Shown here piece after piece: positions 9,601-21,379 of a stretch of 64,000 nucleotides of DNA; the first letter of the stretch is position 1, and every line of letters starts with the position of its first letter. The notes under the pieces were generated by a model. It was not told where the DNA came from and did not search any database. It saw only the letters and a program-made list of their open reading frames with translations. Both the position numbers and the translations under genes were made by a program. This stretch comes from Chrysaora quinquecirrha (lineage: Eukaryota > Cnidaria > Scyphozoa > Semaeostomeae > Pelagiidae). The stretch is from assembly GCA_014526335.1 (NCBI GenBank), contig JACTAT010000040.1, positions 2,522,442-2,586,441 of the forward strand, given 5' to 3'.

Positions 9601-12301
9601 TGAATTTTGTTTTTGAAAGAATGTTTCAACGGTTGGTCACGTTACAAAACAAACTGCTTAACAATCAGAATTTGCCGAGCAATGGTTATCCCCCTTGAGG
9701 CAAGCATAAAAATGTTTGACGAACAATGTTTTGCCTTGTTGCCAAACCGTAAAGCGTTTAGCTCAACAACGAGATTTCAGATATCTGAAAATAAATGTTT
9801 GGTCGTTTGGCCAGGACCTAAGAACGCTGAAGAGGGCATATCGTTTTACGACACAAGCTGTCTGGGCTAACCTCCAGGTAAAGAAATGGGAACACTCCAA
9901 AACATATATTTGTCATCAATGGCGAACACAAGGTTAAATGTTTCCACCAGTGGCCTGCGACAATTGATGGGATTTGAACCCAAGACTGCATGATCAGAGA
10001 GCCAACGACGATTCCACTGAGCTAAAGAGCTCGATGAAATCGTCGAGAAACTCTCTAAGTAACGCAGCCGAAGACTCTCCTCCCGTTTGGCTTTAATGTT
10101 GAGCCTTCATCAGCACCATAACTATTTTTATGTCATGAATGGCGATTACAAGGATAGATGTTTCCACAAGTGGCATACCACAGTTGATGGGATCTTGCAG
10201 AGAGCCAACAACAGTTCCACTGAGCTATGCAGCTCAATGAAATCGTCGAGCAACTCTCCAAAGTCATACAACCTCAGAGTCTCCTCCCTTTTGGCTTTTG
10301 TGTTTCGGCTATGTTGAGCCTTCTTCAGCACCATAACTATTTATATATATTTGTCAGGAATGGCGTACAACATATATTTTTCTTCCATTTTTCTCGATGT
10401 CTTCTATTTACAGAACTGTCAAAAGCCGTTGCGGTTGAATGATATTAACACACTTTCGCAATCGCTTTACCATTTTCTAGCCGTTTTATTTTCACGATGC
10501 TTTATAAAGATCATATACAGCTTTGACATTTAAAGGGTGAAGTCAAAACTCCCGGGGGAGGGGGTACTTCATTGTACAAGAGACTGGACGTGCCGCCCAG
10601 TTTTTCCAAACCCACCCATGTCTACCGATAAATTCTGTTTGTCGTGGTACCCATGTATAGAAAAATAACGAAATATTTTACCCATTTGTACCAATATCTC
10701 AAACGTTAATGCATGCCCAAAATGTTATATATATTTTGCTACCCATGTGTAGAGATTCTTTACGAAAAACCAACCCATGTGTAGGGAAATTGGGGCTGAA
10801 AAAGTTACCCATTTGGGCTGCACGTCTTGTATATTAAACAATGGTAGTACCCCCGGGTCAAAACTTACAAAAAAATGTTCCGAGAAAAGGAACCCTAACT
10901 AATGTATTTACCTTTGCAGCTAAGCGTTTGTGAAGAACTGAAGAAACAAGAAATCCCGAAGATATTTTGCTCCGAACAGTGTACCGGGTACCACCACGAG
11001 AGAAAGCTGACTTATGAAATGTGTGCACCGCCTAAAAAGGAAATTATCAGTAAAGTAAAGAAATATTTGAAGAAATTGCAGACGAATACCAAGAGGTTGT
11101 TTATTGGCACTGATAATGATTCGATGATAAACGAATTTAAGAAAGCTTTCAAGAATATGAAGGTTAGTTAGTCTTAACTTGATTTCTCCAATGTTTTTCG
11201 GCTAGAATTCAGTTTAGCAGCAACCATGACAGATCGGGGTCAGATGGTGTTAGTGTTGTTGTCAGGGTTACGGTTAAAGTATGCGTTAGGGGTAGCGTAG
11301 ACTTATTACAGTCCCAATCTTTGCAAACAGAAACAAAACCAACAATCCTACAGCTGTTTGCTCATTTTCATTTTTTTCAATTTTCATTTTAAAATATTTA
11401 TACACAATTAGTTTCACTACTTAGCTACACAATTACTTAGTTAAGAGTGGTCAGAGTTGCTCAGAGTGGTAACACCAAAATGAGATCGCTCAACTGTTAG
11501 TTTGAGCATCCAGTATAGACTCAATAGCGATAACCATACGACTCGTGATAAGTCTAGGGGTAGTGTTAGAGAAAAGTGTTTGTGTTATTTTTAGCGTTAG
11601 TGTTATCATACCTTTAGTTAGCGGTAGACCTAATTTTGGATACGTGTAAGGGTTAACGTTAGGGTAATTGTTAGGGTAAGGGTTAATTTTAGGTTCAATT
11701 TTGGGGTTTACTCAGAGCCAAGAAAAAGTTACGGTCACACGGTCATTGACCGGAGGAAGGTCAACCAGAACAAAAGAAGATCTGATGCCACACCTAAAAC
11801 ACGCCTATTTTTCATTGTTTAGTGAGGACGGTTTTCAGGTAGGGGTATTTTTGTCTGGAGGAAGGTTGAACACTTTTCTGGACTCTGGGTTTACTTTATA
11901 GGTTTTTATGTCAGGGCTCCTAGTTATCGCTCCCACCACCTTCAATTTTTTTCGTTGTCAGAAGGCTGCTCAAACTGGGACTCATAACATAACTACACAG
12001 AAAAGCGGCCCGTCGCGCTAAAAAGGTGGCAAACTACCGCATTACAAAAGAGAATTCCCACCGCTGAACCTGTGGATTTCTTGCGAGGTGAACGAAATAT
12101 AATAACATATCTTCTGTCTCGCTTCAGGTATCATTTTATAGAAGAGAGGCTGGTGAGGATAATGATGACGCCGTCGTTGACATAGCAATAATGTCCAAAG
12201 CAACATATTTCATTGGTAATTGTGTTTCATCGTTTAGTTCTTTTGTCAGAAGGCAAAGAAACAGCACAGGGAAACCAGTGGCATTTTTTAGCCTGGACTA
12301 A
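6639..12301 (+). CDS. POFUT1: GDP-fucose protein O-fucosyltransferase 1, complete, 7 exons
   Basis: Exons 6639-6945, 7061-7179, 7613-7736, 7844-8009, 9209-9404, 10920-11162 and 12128-12301 join in frame to 442 residues; human POFUT1 is 388. The enzyme transfers fucose from GDP-fucose to Ser/Thr in EGF repeats (Notch and its ligands) in the ER lumen. Seen in the sequence: a hydrophobic N-terminal signal or anchor (about residues 17-37), a polar linker of roughly 60 residues longer than usual, the [14 protein letters not shown] block, [24 protein letters not shown], the catalytic-region HLRNGGD, CTGYH, and a C-terminal [15 protein letters not shown] block. The human motif HLRxGxDW has Met in place of Trp. 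The protein stops at FFSLD, with no KDEL-like ER-retrieval tail. Start chosen at the ATG before the hydrophobic segment. All introns are GT-AG. Confidence 0.93.
7320..7520 (+). repeat. Degenerate CCCTAACC-rich repeat in POFUT1 intron 2
   Basis: Many irregular ACCCTAACC / CCTCTGACC units, reminiscent of but not identical to telomeric CCCTAA. Also present in the other copy (about 23705-23900, as GGGTTAGGG on the plus strand). Confidence 0.7.
8080..8912 (+). repeat. Minisatellite GAATACGGTATGAAATGAAG in POFUT1 intron 4
   Basis: About 25 degenerate copies of a roughly 32-36 bp unit (GAAGATGCTAATGAATACGG and similar). The inverted copy occupies 22403-23150 and reaches the N gap. Confidence 0.8.
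9447..9828. mobile_element. Harbinger-like MITE in POFUT1 intron 5
   Basis: Ends GCGCTGGCCAAACGATCGAA and the inverted TTTGGTCGTTTGGCCAGGAC, with internal TTTGTCAAACATT blocks as in 36933-37316. The ends are slightly degraded, so the target duplication is unclear. Confidence 0.65.
9905..10370 (-). mobile_element. Two tandem tRNA-derived SINE copies (POFUT1 intron 5)
   Basis: On the minus strand each unit has an A-box-like TAGCTCAGTGGAA. The first unit has a B-box-like GGGTTCAAATCCC (9967-9980); in the second this part is damaged. Each unit is about 230 bp and continues into the family tail with GCTGAAGAAGGCTCAACATA-type sequence. Confidence 0.7.
10535..10868. repeat. Inverted-repeat element with CCCGGG ends (POFUT1 intron 5)
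   Basis: Left end CTCCCGGGGGAGGGGGTACT, right end GTAGTACCCCCGGGTC in inverse. An inner pair around GACGTGCC and GCACGTC is also inverted. Internal ACCCATGTGTAG-type segments repeat. A relative ends at about 50735. Confidence 0.55.
11520..11710 (+). repeat. Degenerate GTTAGGG-like tract in POFUT1 intron 6
   Basis: Irregular GTTAGGGTAA / AGCGTTAGTG units just before 11700. No perfect telomeric run. Confidence 0.45.
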
Positions 12302-12341
12302 ATGAAAGTAAAGGAACTCTGGCTAGCCTGACAGCTATTAT

Positions 12342-12800
12342 TAGACCTTTTCGCAGAGGACTGGGTCGGCGCAATATTTTCTGGAAGATGGCGGACATTT
12401 TGAGTATGGAATCTCTCCACGTGCAACAACCGGGATTACAGTTGCTTGAGGGAAGGTAGTGCAGCAAATTCTGCTTTAAATTCACGAATAATGGAAGAAG
12501 AGGGAGAAAAGGAACCTGCATGGAAAAAATGCTGAAAATATCTGCAGAAACTCAGGAAAAAAGATGCAAGTAACTCGATGAAGGAAAATACTCGATTTAA
12601 TGCCTCTTAGAGCAGATAAGCTGGAACTTGAATCCTTTCTTGCACTTTTGTTTCAATAAAACGTGAATTTGAAGCGAAATTTGCTGCACTAACTTTCCTG
12701 AAGTGACTGAAATCCAGGCGGTTGCACGAGGAGAGGATTCCCTTACTCACGTTGTCCTCCATCTTCCAGAAAAAATTTGCACCGAACCAGACCTCTTAGA
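12342..12800. mobile_element. Fold-back element downstream of POFUT1
   Basis: Imperfect inverted arms: the left reads ACTGGGTCGGCGCAATATTT then TCTGGAAGATGGCGGAC; the right, inverted, reads TCTGGTTCGGTGCAAATTTT then TCTGGAAGATGGAGGAC. No coding content. It supplies an AATAAA (near 12653) that could serve POFUT1, which is unproven. Confidence 0.6.
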
Positions 12801-13196
12801 GATTAAACCGTCTGAATACGTTCAGTAGACTATGTTAAGAAAACATGCTTTTATAAGCAGATTGATACGCAGCAATTAAAGTCATTATATGTAGTTTTTG
12901 ATAGAATAGTGCGGTGGTGCGGTGCAGAGTCCATCGTGCCTAATACAATCACTGGGACAGTTTATCGCTTATTTAAAACACCTGTTTATTTATTAGAATG
13001 CATGCATCTACTACCAAGCATTAAAACTAATTAGAATAGAAAACATCTCTAGCGACAATCGCTTAAAATGAGAACACTCAAGCAAAATTATGTTGTCCTT
13101 GTTGTTGTCTTCATCCCTCGTTGAAACAGAAGCCTCAATGAATAAATTTAACCTACTCAAAAACTACTGTATATTTCCCTCGATTCGGACCACTAT

Positions 13197-13598
13197 GGCC
13201 CCAGTTACACTATGCCAGCATGCCTCGTCGAGCCATGAATTTCGCATTGGATTGGGCTTCCAGTTACACTATTACGACTTAATCCTGTATAAGACGCTCC
13301 GCAAATCGTCATGAAAATCATGGCGCTCTGGAGGTGATATGAAAATCAAGACGCGACGCGGCGACACAGTGTAATCATGCCAATCCGATATATGACGCTC
13401 CGAAACCTCGTTTTTCTATTGTTGCGCAAAACAGAGGCGAAGCAAACCTGCGAAGGAGCTGCCGTGGCGTCTCAGTGTAATTGCGTTGATCGCCACAGAA
13501 ATCATGGCGCTGCGCTCGTTTAACTGCTCGGCAAAATCTTATGACGGCACGAAAATCAAAACGCAACGATATCATGCCGGAATAGTGTGACTGGGGCC
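13197..13598. mobile_element. MITE with GGCCCCAGTTACACTAT ends
   Basis: The left end GGCCCCAGTTACACTATGCC is matched in inverse by GGAATAGTGTGACTGGGGCC at the right. Flanked by TAT on both sides. Internal GAAAATCAAGACGCGACG recurs near 21440, suggesting another family member there. Confidence 0.75.
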
Positions 13599-13763
13599 TA
13601 TATCAAATACCTATATCTCCAATTATCGCCAATGTCGGGATGGCCTTGGCCTTATACTAGGCCTAATGCCCCTATGCTCCCGGCCCATTTTAGGTCCTTC
13701 TACCTGACTCCAAAATACCACTTTGAGAGCCTAAGGGTTCCAATGTATCGAATATCGAAATAA

Positions 13764-14219
13764 GGCCCTGGCTAAACGATCAAACATTATTGGTCCAACA
13801 TTTCAAATTTGCTTTACAGCAAATGTGTTTGACCGTTTAGCCATGTCCAAAAACATCACTGTCCAACAATTTAGAACAACGATGTTATTGCTAATGCATA
13901 AGCATGAACGCCTTGTTGCTAAGAAATGTTACTAGGTGGTGAAATGTTGCAAGTTGTTGCAGTTTGTCAAATACAAAAGAAATGTTTGACAAGCAATGTT
14001 GGAAAGGTGGCCAAACGATCAAACAATGCTTGATAAGCAACAGTAAGCAAAATTTGTGGCGGGATGCTTTTGAAACAGTTCATAAACAACTTTTGCTTGA
14101 CGCAAACAAAAAATGTTGGAAGAGCAATGTTTTTCGACGTGGCCAAACGGTCAAACATTTTGCTTGACAAGCAAATCTCAAATGTTGGACTAACAATGTT
14201 TGATCGTTTTGCGAGGGCC
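13764..14219. mobile_element. Harbinger-like MITE
   Basis: Ends GGCCCTGGCTAAACGATCAA and the inverted TTTGATCGTTTTGCGAGGGCC, flanked by TAA on both sides. Internally it is mostly inverted TTTGACAAGCAATGTT-type segments. Confidence 0.8.
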
Positions 14220-14790
14220 TAAGATAACGTGACAAAGTCACATCGAAAACTGGAGTCGTTAAACAAACAGTTTGTTTCAACAGCTAGCGTTTTGTCAGCT
14301 ATTCCGAAACTTTCAGAATCGTGAAAAAACGTTTTTGCTATTGAAAACAAATTACACAGCTGTAGGCCTCTCTTTGCTTTGTTCTAGAAAATGGCGTTTT
14401 GTGTTCAAATTTATATACTCAGTTGCGATGGGTGTGGAGTAACTTGAAACCTGAATCAGTTCGAGTTTTCAGTTGTAGGGGTTTTCTGTGTAACACTCGG
14501 TTTTCTATAAGAAACTTTTTAGTAATTTCTTTGAATTTCTTGTGCTTTCATGCAAATTAGTGCTCGATGCTAAAAAACTTTTTATAAGAAACTGCACAAG
14601 CCCACTGCGTGAATATCAAGAAACTTTACTTACTTAAATGGACTATAAGACTAAAACTTCAAGACAAAGCGTCGTGTTAAATTTCGGAGGACCCCTTCTT
14701 TTGTCATTCAGAGTCGCTAAAACAGCGAGGTGAGCTTGCACAAGAGGACTCGGGTGAAAGTGAAATGGTGTATTTAGCGCCAGTTGTCAG

Positions 14791-15327
14791 GGTCTCAGTC
14801 AACCTCGTCCTCAGGCCCCAAATCGAATTTCCTCGAATCTCAACCGTCAAATCGATTTGGGCCCTGGTACCGGTAGACTTGCCCCAAGTCTATTCCTTCA
14901 TATCCTTCTTCAAAGGTCCACGATTCTCTGTTATCCTATGTTCTCACGGAATGGTGGACCTTTGGAGAAGGATATTAAGAAATAAACTTGGAGCAAGTCT
15001 ATGGTACCGGCTACAAAATTTGGCAAGATGTGGATTCAGAAAGCAGACGCTCTTAGCAAAGAAATGCATTTAATTTGATTGTTAACTGTCAGGCAAGATA
15101 TAACATCGTATGTAGCATAATTTATTTGTTTTTATACATTATTTTCACATTGTTTTCGGACTATTTTTATGGTGATATTATGATGAAATCGTGACGTCAC
15201 TCAAAACTACTATTGTTTGAACAGCCAATCAAATTGCGAATAGACAAGGCTGATACCAGGGTTGAATATGGACAGCAGAGTTTCATGTAGATGTCTATTC
15301 ACCCTGGGGACGAGGTTGGTCTCAGTA
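14791..15327. repeat. Nested palindromes
   Basis: Outer arms: GTCTCAGTCAACCTCGTCC (14793) and inverse GGACGAGGTTGGTCTCAG (15307). Inner arms: 14876-14938 and 14950-15008, almost fully complementary over about 57 bases, from GGTACCGGTAGACTTGCC to GGTCCACGATTC. The predicted hairpin has a loop near a dozen bases. No gene is seen. Confidence 0.7.
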
Positions 15328-15738
15328 GTACATCGAAGTCAGCAGTACATCGACCCTGGCTGTGACATTGCCGTAGCTGGCCGTAGCTTGGGCTCGACAC
15401 CACAGCGCCTTCAATAGGGTAATAGGTTTGAAGGTAATCTATTACCAAGCCATTACATAACCGATACAAATCCTTTCGTTACCGTTACTTCTTTGTGTAG
15501 CTTTTTATTAATCATAAACGAGACAAGTTGCCTTTCCTTGAAAAGTCAATGTTTGCCAAGCTTCACAAAATGCAAATATCAAAAGTTTTAGCGCTTATTA
15601 TAATCAACGGCACCTGCAGAAACGCTAAGTTTATTTACAGGTACGAAATAGGTCCCGGGGCTCTCTAATATTAATAATCGAATAATAACATACCTTTCTT
15701 TGGGAAAAGATCGTCACTCTGTGCTCTTTTATACGAAG

Positions 15739-16236
15739 AACCACGTTATAAGGAACCTACATGTAGAAGGCCGAAAATTTAAAGAACTTATACCAGCTAA
15801 GACAAAATAACTAAGGACATTTTCATTTTTAACTGTATCACTGTATACATTCAAGTACACGCTTTCTTTATAAGGAACCTACCTCAAGGCCTAGTTCTTA
15901 AAGTTCCTTATTTTTGGGCCTCTTTTGAGGCGATTGTAGTTCAAAAAGTTCCTCAATAGTTCCTTAATTTTAACTGCACATACAGACAGTGGTCTTAGCA
16001 ATAAAAGAGAGACATCTGAATGTGAGCAAAGCTCGAGACTACTCAAAGAAACATTTGATACATGCTTAACGTACAATTTATGTGATTTTCGACTGCAAAT
16101 GAATGGAACCGCCTTTCTAATTCTTGATTATTTGCAGTGATAAAAGTATTCAACATCCTTAATGATTTTCTCTTCATTAGTATAATTTCTTTAAATTTTC
16201 GGGCCTTCTACGTGTAGGTTCCTTATAAAGTGGTTC
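15739..16236. mobile_element. Fold-back element, TTATAAGGAACCTACATG family
   Basis: Inverted ends of about 45 bases: AACCACGTTATAAGGAACCT at the left and AGGTTCCTTATAAAGTGGTT at the right. A second, partial pair TAAGGAACCTACCTCAAGGC sits inside. No coding content. Confidence 0.7.
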
Positions 16237-16531
16237 TTTATAAAAAAAAGCGTGTAAAAGATGAAGCGAGGTTTCTTATGGTATAGTTTCTTATAAAAAC
16301 ATGCGAAAACACGTTACGCGTATTTTCCGAAGATACCCCCCGGGGAATTCGGTCAGCGTAATTATCAGGATTTTCTTGAATGGCGTGCAACAGCCACGAG
16401 TTGAATTCGTTGAATTTCAAATATCAAAAAAGTCAACAGTAAGGAGTTATTGATTAAGAATTTGGATTTAAAGAAAAGTTTTGCTTGCCTTGTTGAAGGA
16501 AAGGTTAGTTTCGCTCTGGACATCATTGAAA

Positions 16532-17976
16532 ATGGTACGGTTGCGTCGGCAGGAGCATGCAATCGGCTTTATTATTCTGGTATTCTGTATCGGGGTGGTA
16601 TCCCAAGGCATCGGAGTATCGAAAGATATCTGCAACATTGAACTCCTATCGCCTGGGGAGAGATATCCCAACATGTTAATAAACAAGCATAACTGGAAAG
16701 ACTGTAAGAGGTATTTCGTCGAGGAGAGGACAGTTTACGCGCGTTTACATTGTATCGAGCGGTGTTTCAGGACGGAGAACTGCAAGTCCGTTAATTATCA
16801 GAAAAACGATGACGGGAGTATTTCGTGTGTATTGTTTAATGTTACGTCAACGGAGCTTATCACTGCTAAATGTCTCAGTATCGTTATGGATCTTACGTTG
16901 TTCATAGCGACGCAAGAAGACCGAAGTCACCATAAATTTCCGCAGGTAATTTCTATTTAGAAGCCTTGTTTATTTTGATCCAAAATTTTATTAGAAGACA
17001 ATGCTAGTGGACATTAAGCCGCGGCTACAAGTGCGATTTTTCATCTGACCTGACGACGCGACACACCTGAAAATGGCCTGTTCTGAGAAGAAGTGGCTAC
17101 ACACTGCGACAAAAATGCTGCGACAGAGGTTCTGCGACAATCAACTTACGTGATAAGAAGACTAGGTTCTAGACAATTTCCAGGAATACGCGTGGAAACA
17201 TTGCAAATGTGTTGCGTCGCCAATGCAAAAAAACCGGCTACACCCTGTGACATTACTGGCGACAAGCCAAAGCGCTTATGTCGACTTGTCAGTGTCGATA
17301 AATTAGTTCCGAAAATTACCGATTAGCAGTCGGGCAGGCAACTAGTTCTGACTGTCCGCAGTGTTGACATAAGCCTGGCTTAAGTGTTATAACAAGCACT
17401 TCTGAGGGCTAGGTCCCAGATATTTGAGGGCTGTTAGAAGTTAAGCTGCTTATTAAAAGAAAGAGTGTAGACAATCCAGTGTATAGTCTTTGAGTTGTAC
17501 AAAACTTCGAAATTGCGATAAACAGCGGAAACATTTTCGGGCATACTTAAAAGCTATTTTCGTCTGACACTCCTCAGAGTATGAACGTCAGAAACAGACC
17601 GAAACAATGAACTAAGGCGGAATTTATACCCAGATCAGCGGTCGGATCAATAGAATTATTTGCACCAATCAGATTCCAACCCTAAGTTAAACAAAGATCT
17701 TGCTTTGCCAATGAAGCTGCACCATTGGCATTGTGTTTCATGCTTGAGACTAGGCTGTTGTCTGGACCCACGGGGTCGTTGCTCTCTTTGCCGAAAATTG
17801 TGCAGACGAATATTAGTAGGGACATGCTGCTTTATCCCAACCCTAATCTCTGGGAAGTATGACCTACGTACCTGGTATCACAACGGCACTAAAATTCATA
17901 AATGACAAACTTAGATGACAATCTAGTGTATTAACACAGTTTTTCGTTGTTTTAGGACTGCCGTCGAAGTCCATAA
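16532..17976 (+). CDS. Secreted PAN/apple-like protein (small gene, second exon tentative)
   Basis: Exon 16532-16945 begins MVRLRRQEHAIGFIILVFC, a signal peptide with a hydrophobic core, followed by a cysteine-rich segment (CKRYF, CIERCFRTENCKSVNY, CVLFN, AKCLS). The spacing C-x3-C-x5-C-x3-Y/N in the middle is the usual PAN/apple helix signature. It ends at FPQ with a GTAATT donor. The best in-phase continuation is an acceptor at 17954-17955 giving DCRRSP and a TAA at 17974; an AATAAA follows near 18135. That exon is a guess. The ATG at 16481 upstream is in frame but would spoil the signal peptide. PAN-type secreted proteins are common in cnidarians; the ligand is unknown. Confidence 0.55.
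17025..17330. repeat. GGCTACAAGTGCGA-type repeat and tRNA-unlike spacer
   Basis: GCGGCTACAAGTGCGATTTT at 17027 and GTGGCTACACACTGCGAC at 17092 match the element at 44839-45278. It lies in the intron or 3' flank of the PAN-like gene. Its far end is not clear. Confidence 0.5.
17480..17720. repeat. Dispersed repeat (CAGCGGAAACAT family)
   Basis: Contains GATAAACAGCGGAAACAT, CACTCCTCAGAGTATGAACG and CAGACCGAAACAATGA, as in 1680-1900. Confidence 0.6.
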
Positions 17977-18169
17977 CGCTACAGGGCAACGCAGAACAGA
18001 TTCGTCTTGAAATGTTATTTGTTGAGAAGATAAGGAAAGATTAAGAACTGGTCTATGACAAAGACTGTAAAAAATGTCTTTGATACTTGACAGTCTAGTA
18101 GAATTGTGTCGTCGAGGTGTATGGTAAAAAGAAAATAAAAGAAAATTAGAGACTTACAAATAATTATTT

Positions 18170-21100
18170 ATGTTCCAAGAATGTTCTATCTTTTATCGCT
18201 AATTGACTTTAACGCTCGTACTAATTGCCTTCCAGACCACATTCCTGAAACTAAACATACATCTGATGGTGAATTGGTCATTCCTAACTTAGGACATTTC
18301 ATTAAAAGATACAATTGTGATCTAAGTGATTCAAATAACCATGGTAGAAATCTAATCAATCTGTGTAAATCTACAAATCTAAGAATACTTAACGGTAGAA
18401 AATTTGGCGACGTCATCGGCAACCTAACCTGCTTTTCCCATAATGGCGCAAGTAGTATTGACTATGGCATTGCTTCTCAAACCTTATACGATAAAATTTC
18501 TCTCTTCTATGTTAGCGAACAATCTTGTCTTTCCGATCATTGTAAAATAACTGTTCATATACCAGACAGAAAACCATTGAATAAACCGAAACGACATTAC
18601 GAATGGACAAACTTAAATAAATTTAAATGGGATGACGAGTCCCCTGAAAAATTTAAAAGAGCTATTGGAACTTCAGCGGTTAGGGACACTATTTCAAACT
18701 TACTAAATAAGGTTAAAAATTGTAAAGATATTAATGCATTGGCATCAGAGCTAACCGACATTTTTTACCTTGCGGCCAAAAACTCATTAAAATCAAAACC
18801 TATGATAAGGCGCAACAAAGCCAACAACTCCCCAAACAAAAAGAAATGGTTCGATTCAGATTGTAAGGCTTTGAAAAAAGAAGTAAACAAACTTTCCAAG
18901 TATAAACAATCGGACCCTTTTAACGAGATCGCTAGAGTTAGATACCGTGAAAAACTAAAAGTATACAAATCTCTTCAACACACCAAGCGTAAAAACTTTT
19001 GGAATGATCAGATCTCAAAACTTCAACAAGACTCCAACCAAGATAACTTCTGGAATAACTGGAAGGAATTCAATGAAAACATCTCACAAAAACCTATCGC
19101 AATTCAAGATGGTCTAGTATGGGAAAACTATTACAAAAAGCTTTTCGCATCCAATGAAACAGAAAGTTATAGGCATTACCCTGAGACAACGAATATTAGC
19201 GTTAATAGCGACAGCTCGATCCTAACCAAAGAAATAGATAATAATGAATTCATTGAAGCAGTTGAAAATTGAAAACAAAAAGCTGTCGGTTTCGATGGTA
19301 TAAGCAATGAAATGATTAAACATAGCCCTCCGACCTGCTTCAGTTGATCAAAGTGATATTTAACTTGGTCCTCAAAACAGGGACAGTACCTAAAACTTGG
19401 TGTAAAGGTCTTATCACGCCTGTGTACAAAAAGGGAAATAAATCAGATCCCGACAACTATCGTGGTATCTGTGTTGGCAATGCATTGCTTAAACTTTTCT
19501 GCTTGATTCTTAATAACAGACTTAAATCTTTTGTAAGTTTCAACGAATTAATTCACAAAAATCAAATTGGGTTTCAAAATGCTAAACGTACTTCTGATCA
19601 CCTACTTACTCTTAAGGCTCTAATAAATAAGCATGTACATGATGATTCTAAAAAAAAGGTGCACGCAGCATTTGTCGACTTTCGTAAAGCTTTCGATAAT
19701 GTTTGGCACAATGGCCTCTTCCAAAAACTGCGAAGTAAAGGAATCGATAACAAATTTTTAGAAATTATTCAGTGCATGTACTTAAATACTGAATGTGCTG
19801 TAAAATTAAACAATCAGTGTACAAACTTTTTTAGATGCTCGAAAGGTGTTCGACAAGGATGTCCTCTAAGTCCTACACTTTTCAATGTATTCATAAACGA
19901 TCTAATTGACGATCTTAACAAAAGTAACTCATCCCCTCTGAATCTTGGACATGAACAAATAACTTGCCTTTTTTACGCCGACGACCTAATCATTCTCTCT
20001 GCTTCTCATAATGGTTTACAAAACTGTCTAAATAGCCTCAGCGATTATTGTAAAAACTGGAAACTTGAAGTGAATTGCGATAAGTCCAAATGTATGACCT
20101 TTTATAAAAATAACACAAAATATAAAAGATGTTTCTACATTAATGGTAATCCGCTGGAAAATGTGACGGAATTCACTTACCTTGGTATTACTCTGAATGC
20201 GGCATGTAATTTTAAAGAATCTTTGCATATGCTTAGTACTAAAGCGAACCGCGCCCTACTAGCCCTTAACAGTAGATTTAAACTAAAATACCTTCCTGTT
20301 AAATTAGCTCTAAAACTTTTTGATTCAATGATTGCCCCAATACTCTTGTATGGATCGGAAGTGTGGGGGGCCTTACCTTAACTTTAGCCAGACTGATTGG
20401 GACAAAAATGAAATTGAAAAAATCCATACACAGTTTTTAAAACGCATACTTGGAGTAAACAGATCTACAACCAATGCTCTAGTAAGAGGAGATCTAGGCC
20501 GCTTCCCCTTTAAACATTTCGGTAAGCTGTAGGACCAATAATTTCATAAAGCATATCTTACATTACTCTGAGCCAGATTCACTTGTCACACAAGCTCTTG
20601 AATATGAAAGATCTGTTACAGATCGAAAAACAATTGTATCTTTCATTAACCAACTAACAGACGAGCTAAAAACTAATGGATTGACCAATTCAACACTAAC
20701 CTCTCTTTCTAAGACTGCTACAAGGAAAGCACTAGAAACAAACTACAGCATTTACTGGAGAACATACATAAATGACTGTTCCAAAGCTTTGACGTACAAA
20801 TCCTATAAAAATCAAATAATTTACGAAAAATATCTTGATCTAATCCCAACTAGAAGACATAGAAGAATAATGTCAAAACTAAGATTAAGTGATCACTGCC
20901 TAGCTATCGAAAAAGGTAGACACTATAAACCACCTATTGATAGAAACGAAAGATACTGTAAATACTGCAAAAATATTGTAGAAGATGAAATACATTTTGT
21001 CCTAGTATGTAGTCAATATAATTTTGAAAGAGAAATTTTTTTTAATCAAATCCACAGCCTTTATCCAAACTTTACAACTATCCCCTCTGCAAACCAAAAA

Positions 21101-21355
21101 TTTATATATTTAATGACGAATGAGAATAAAGTCTTCCTAGAGAATTTCAGTGCCTTCACTCATGACATTTACGACAAACGTACTGCTTTAGAGAAGTAAG
21201 CTTGTCTGGAATTAGAATAATGATAATTTTACCTTCTATAGATGATTGACAAATTTAACTGTTAGTTTTACTTTACTTTATTTTGTAATTTTAATATTTT
21301 GTATTTTTTGTTAGCATTGTAGACCATGTATCTTATGATATAGCGTCTTAAAAAA
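18170..21355 (+). mobile_element. APE-type LINE, 5'-truncated and inactivated
   Basis: 18181-19269 encodes the back half of an apurinic-type endonuclease (DFNAR, SSIDYG, LSDHCKI) and the start of the polymerase region. After a TGA at 19270 the frame resumes with KAVGFDGISNEMIK, then breaks; 19344-20378 encodes reverse transcriptase (VDFRKAFD, KGVRQGCPLSPTLFN, FYADDLIILS with the catalytic DD). A frameshift near 20350 and a stop near 20530 follow; 20681-21196 carries the C-terminal region ending with a CKYC-x8-H-x4-C zinc-knuckle-like motif. An A-rich tail lies at 21350-21360. The front half of the endonuclease and any ORF1 are missing. At least four disruptions make it dead. I do not assign a clade. 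Confidence 0.9.
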
Positions 21356-21379
21356 AAAATATTGGATCCATGAGGAACT

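Noticed and set aside
18181..20381. Active reverse-transcriptase gene
   Set aside because: An in-frame stop at 19270, a shift near 20350 and another break near 20530, plus the missing 5' half.
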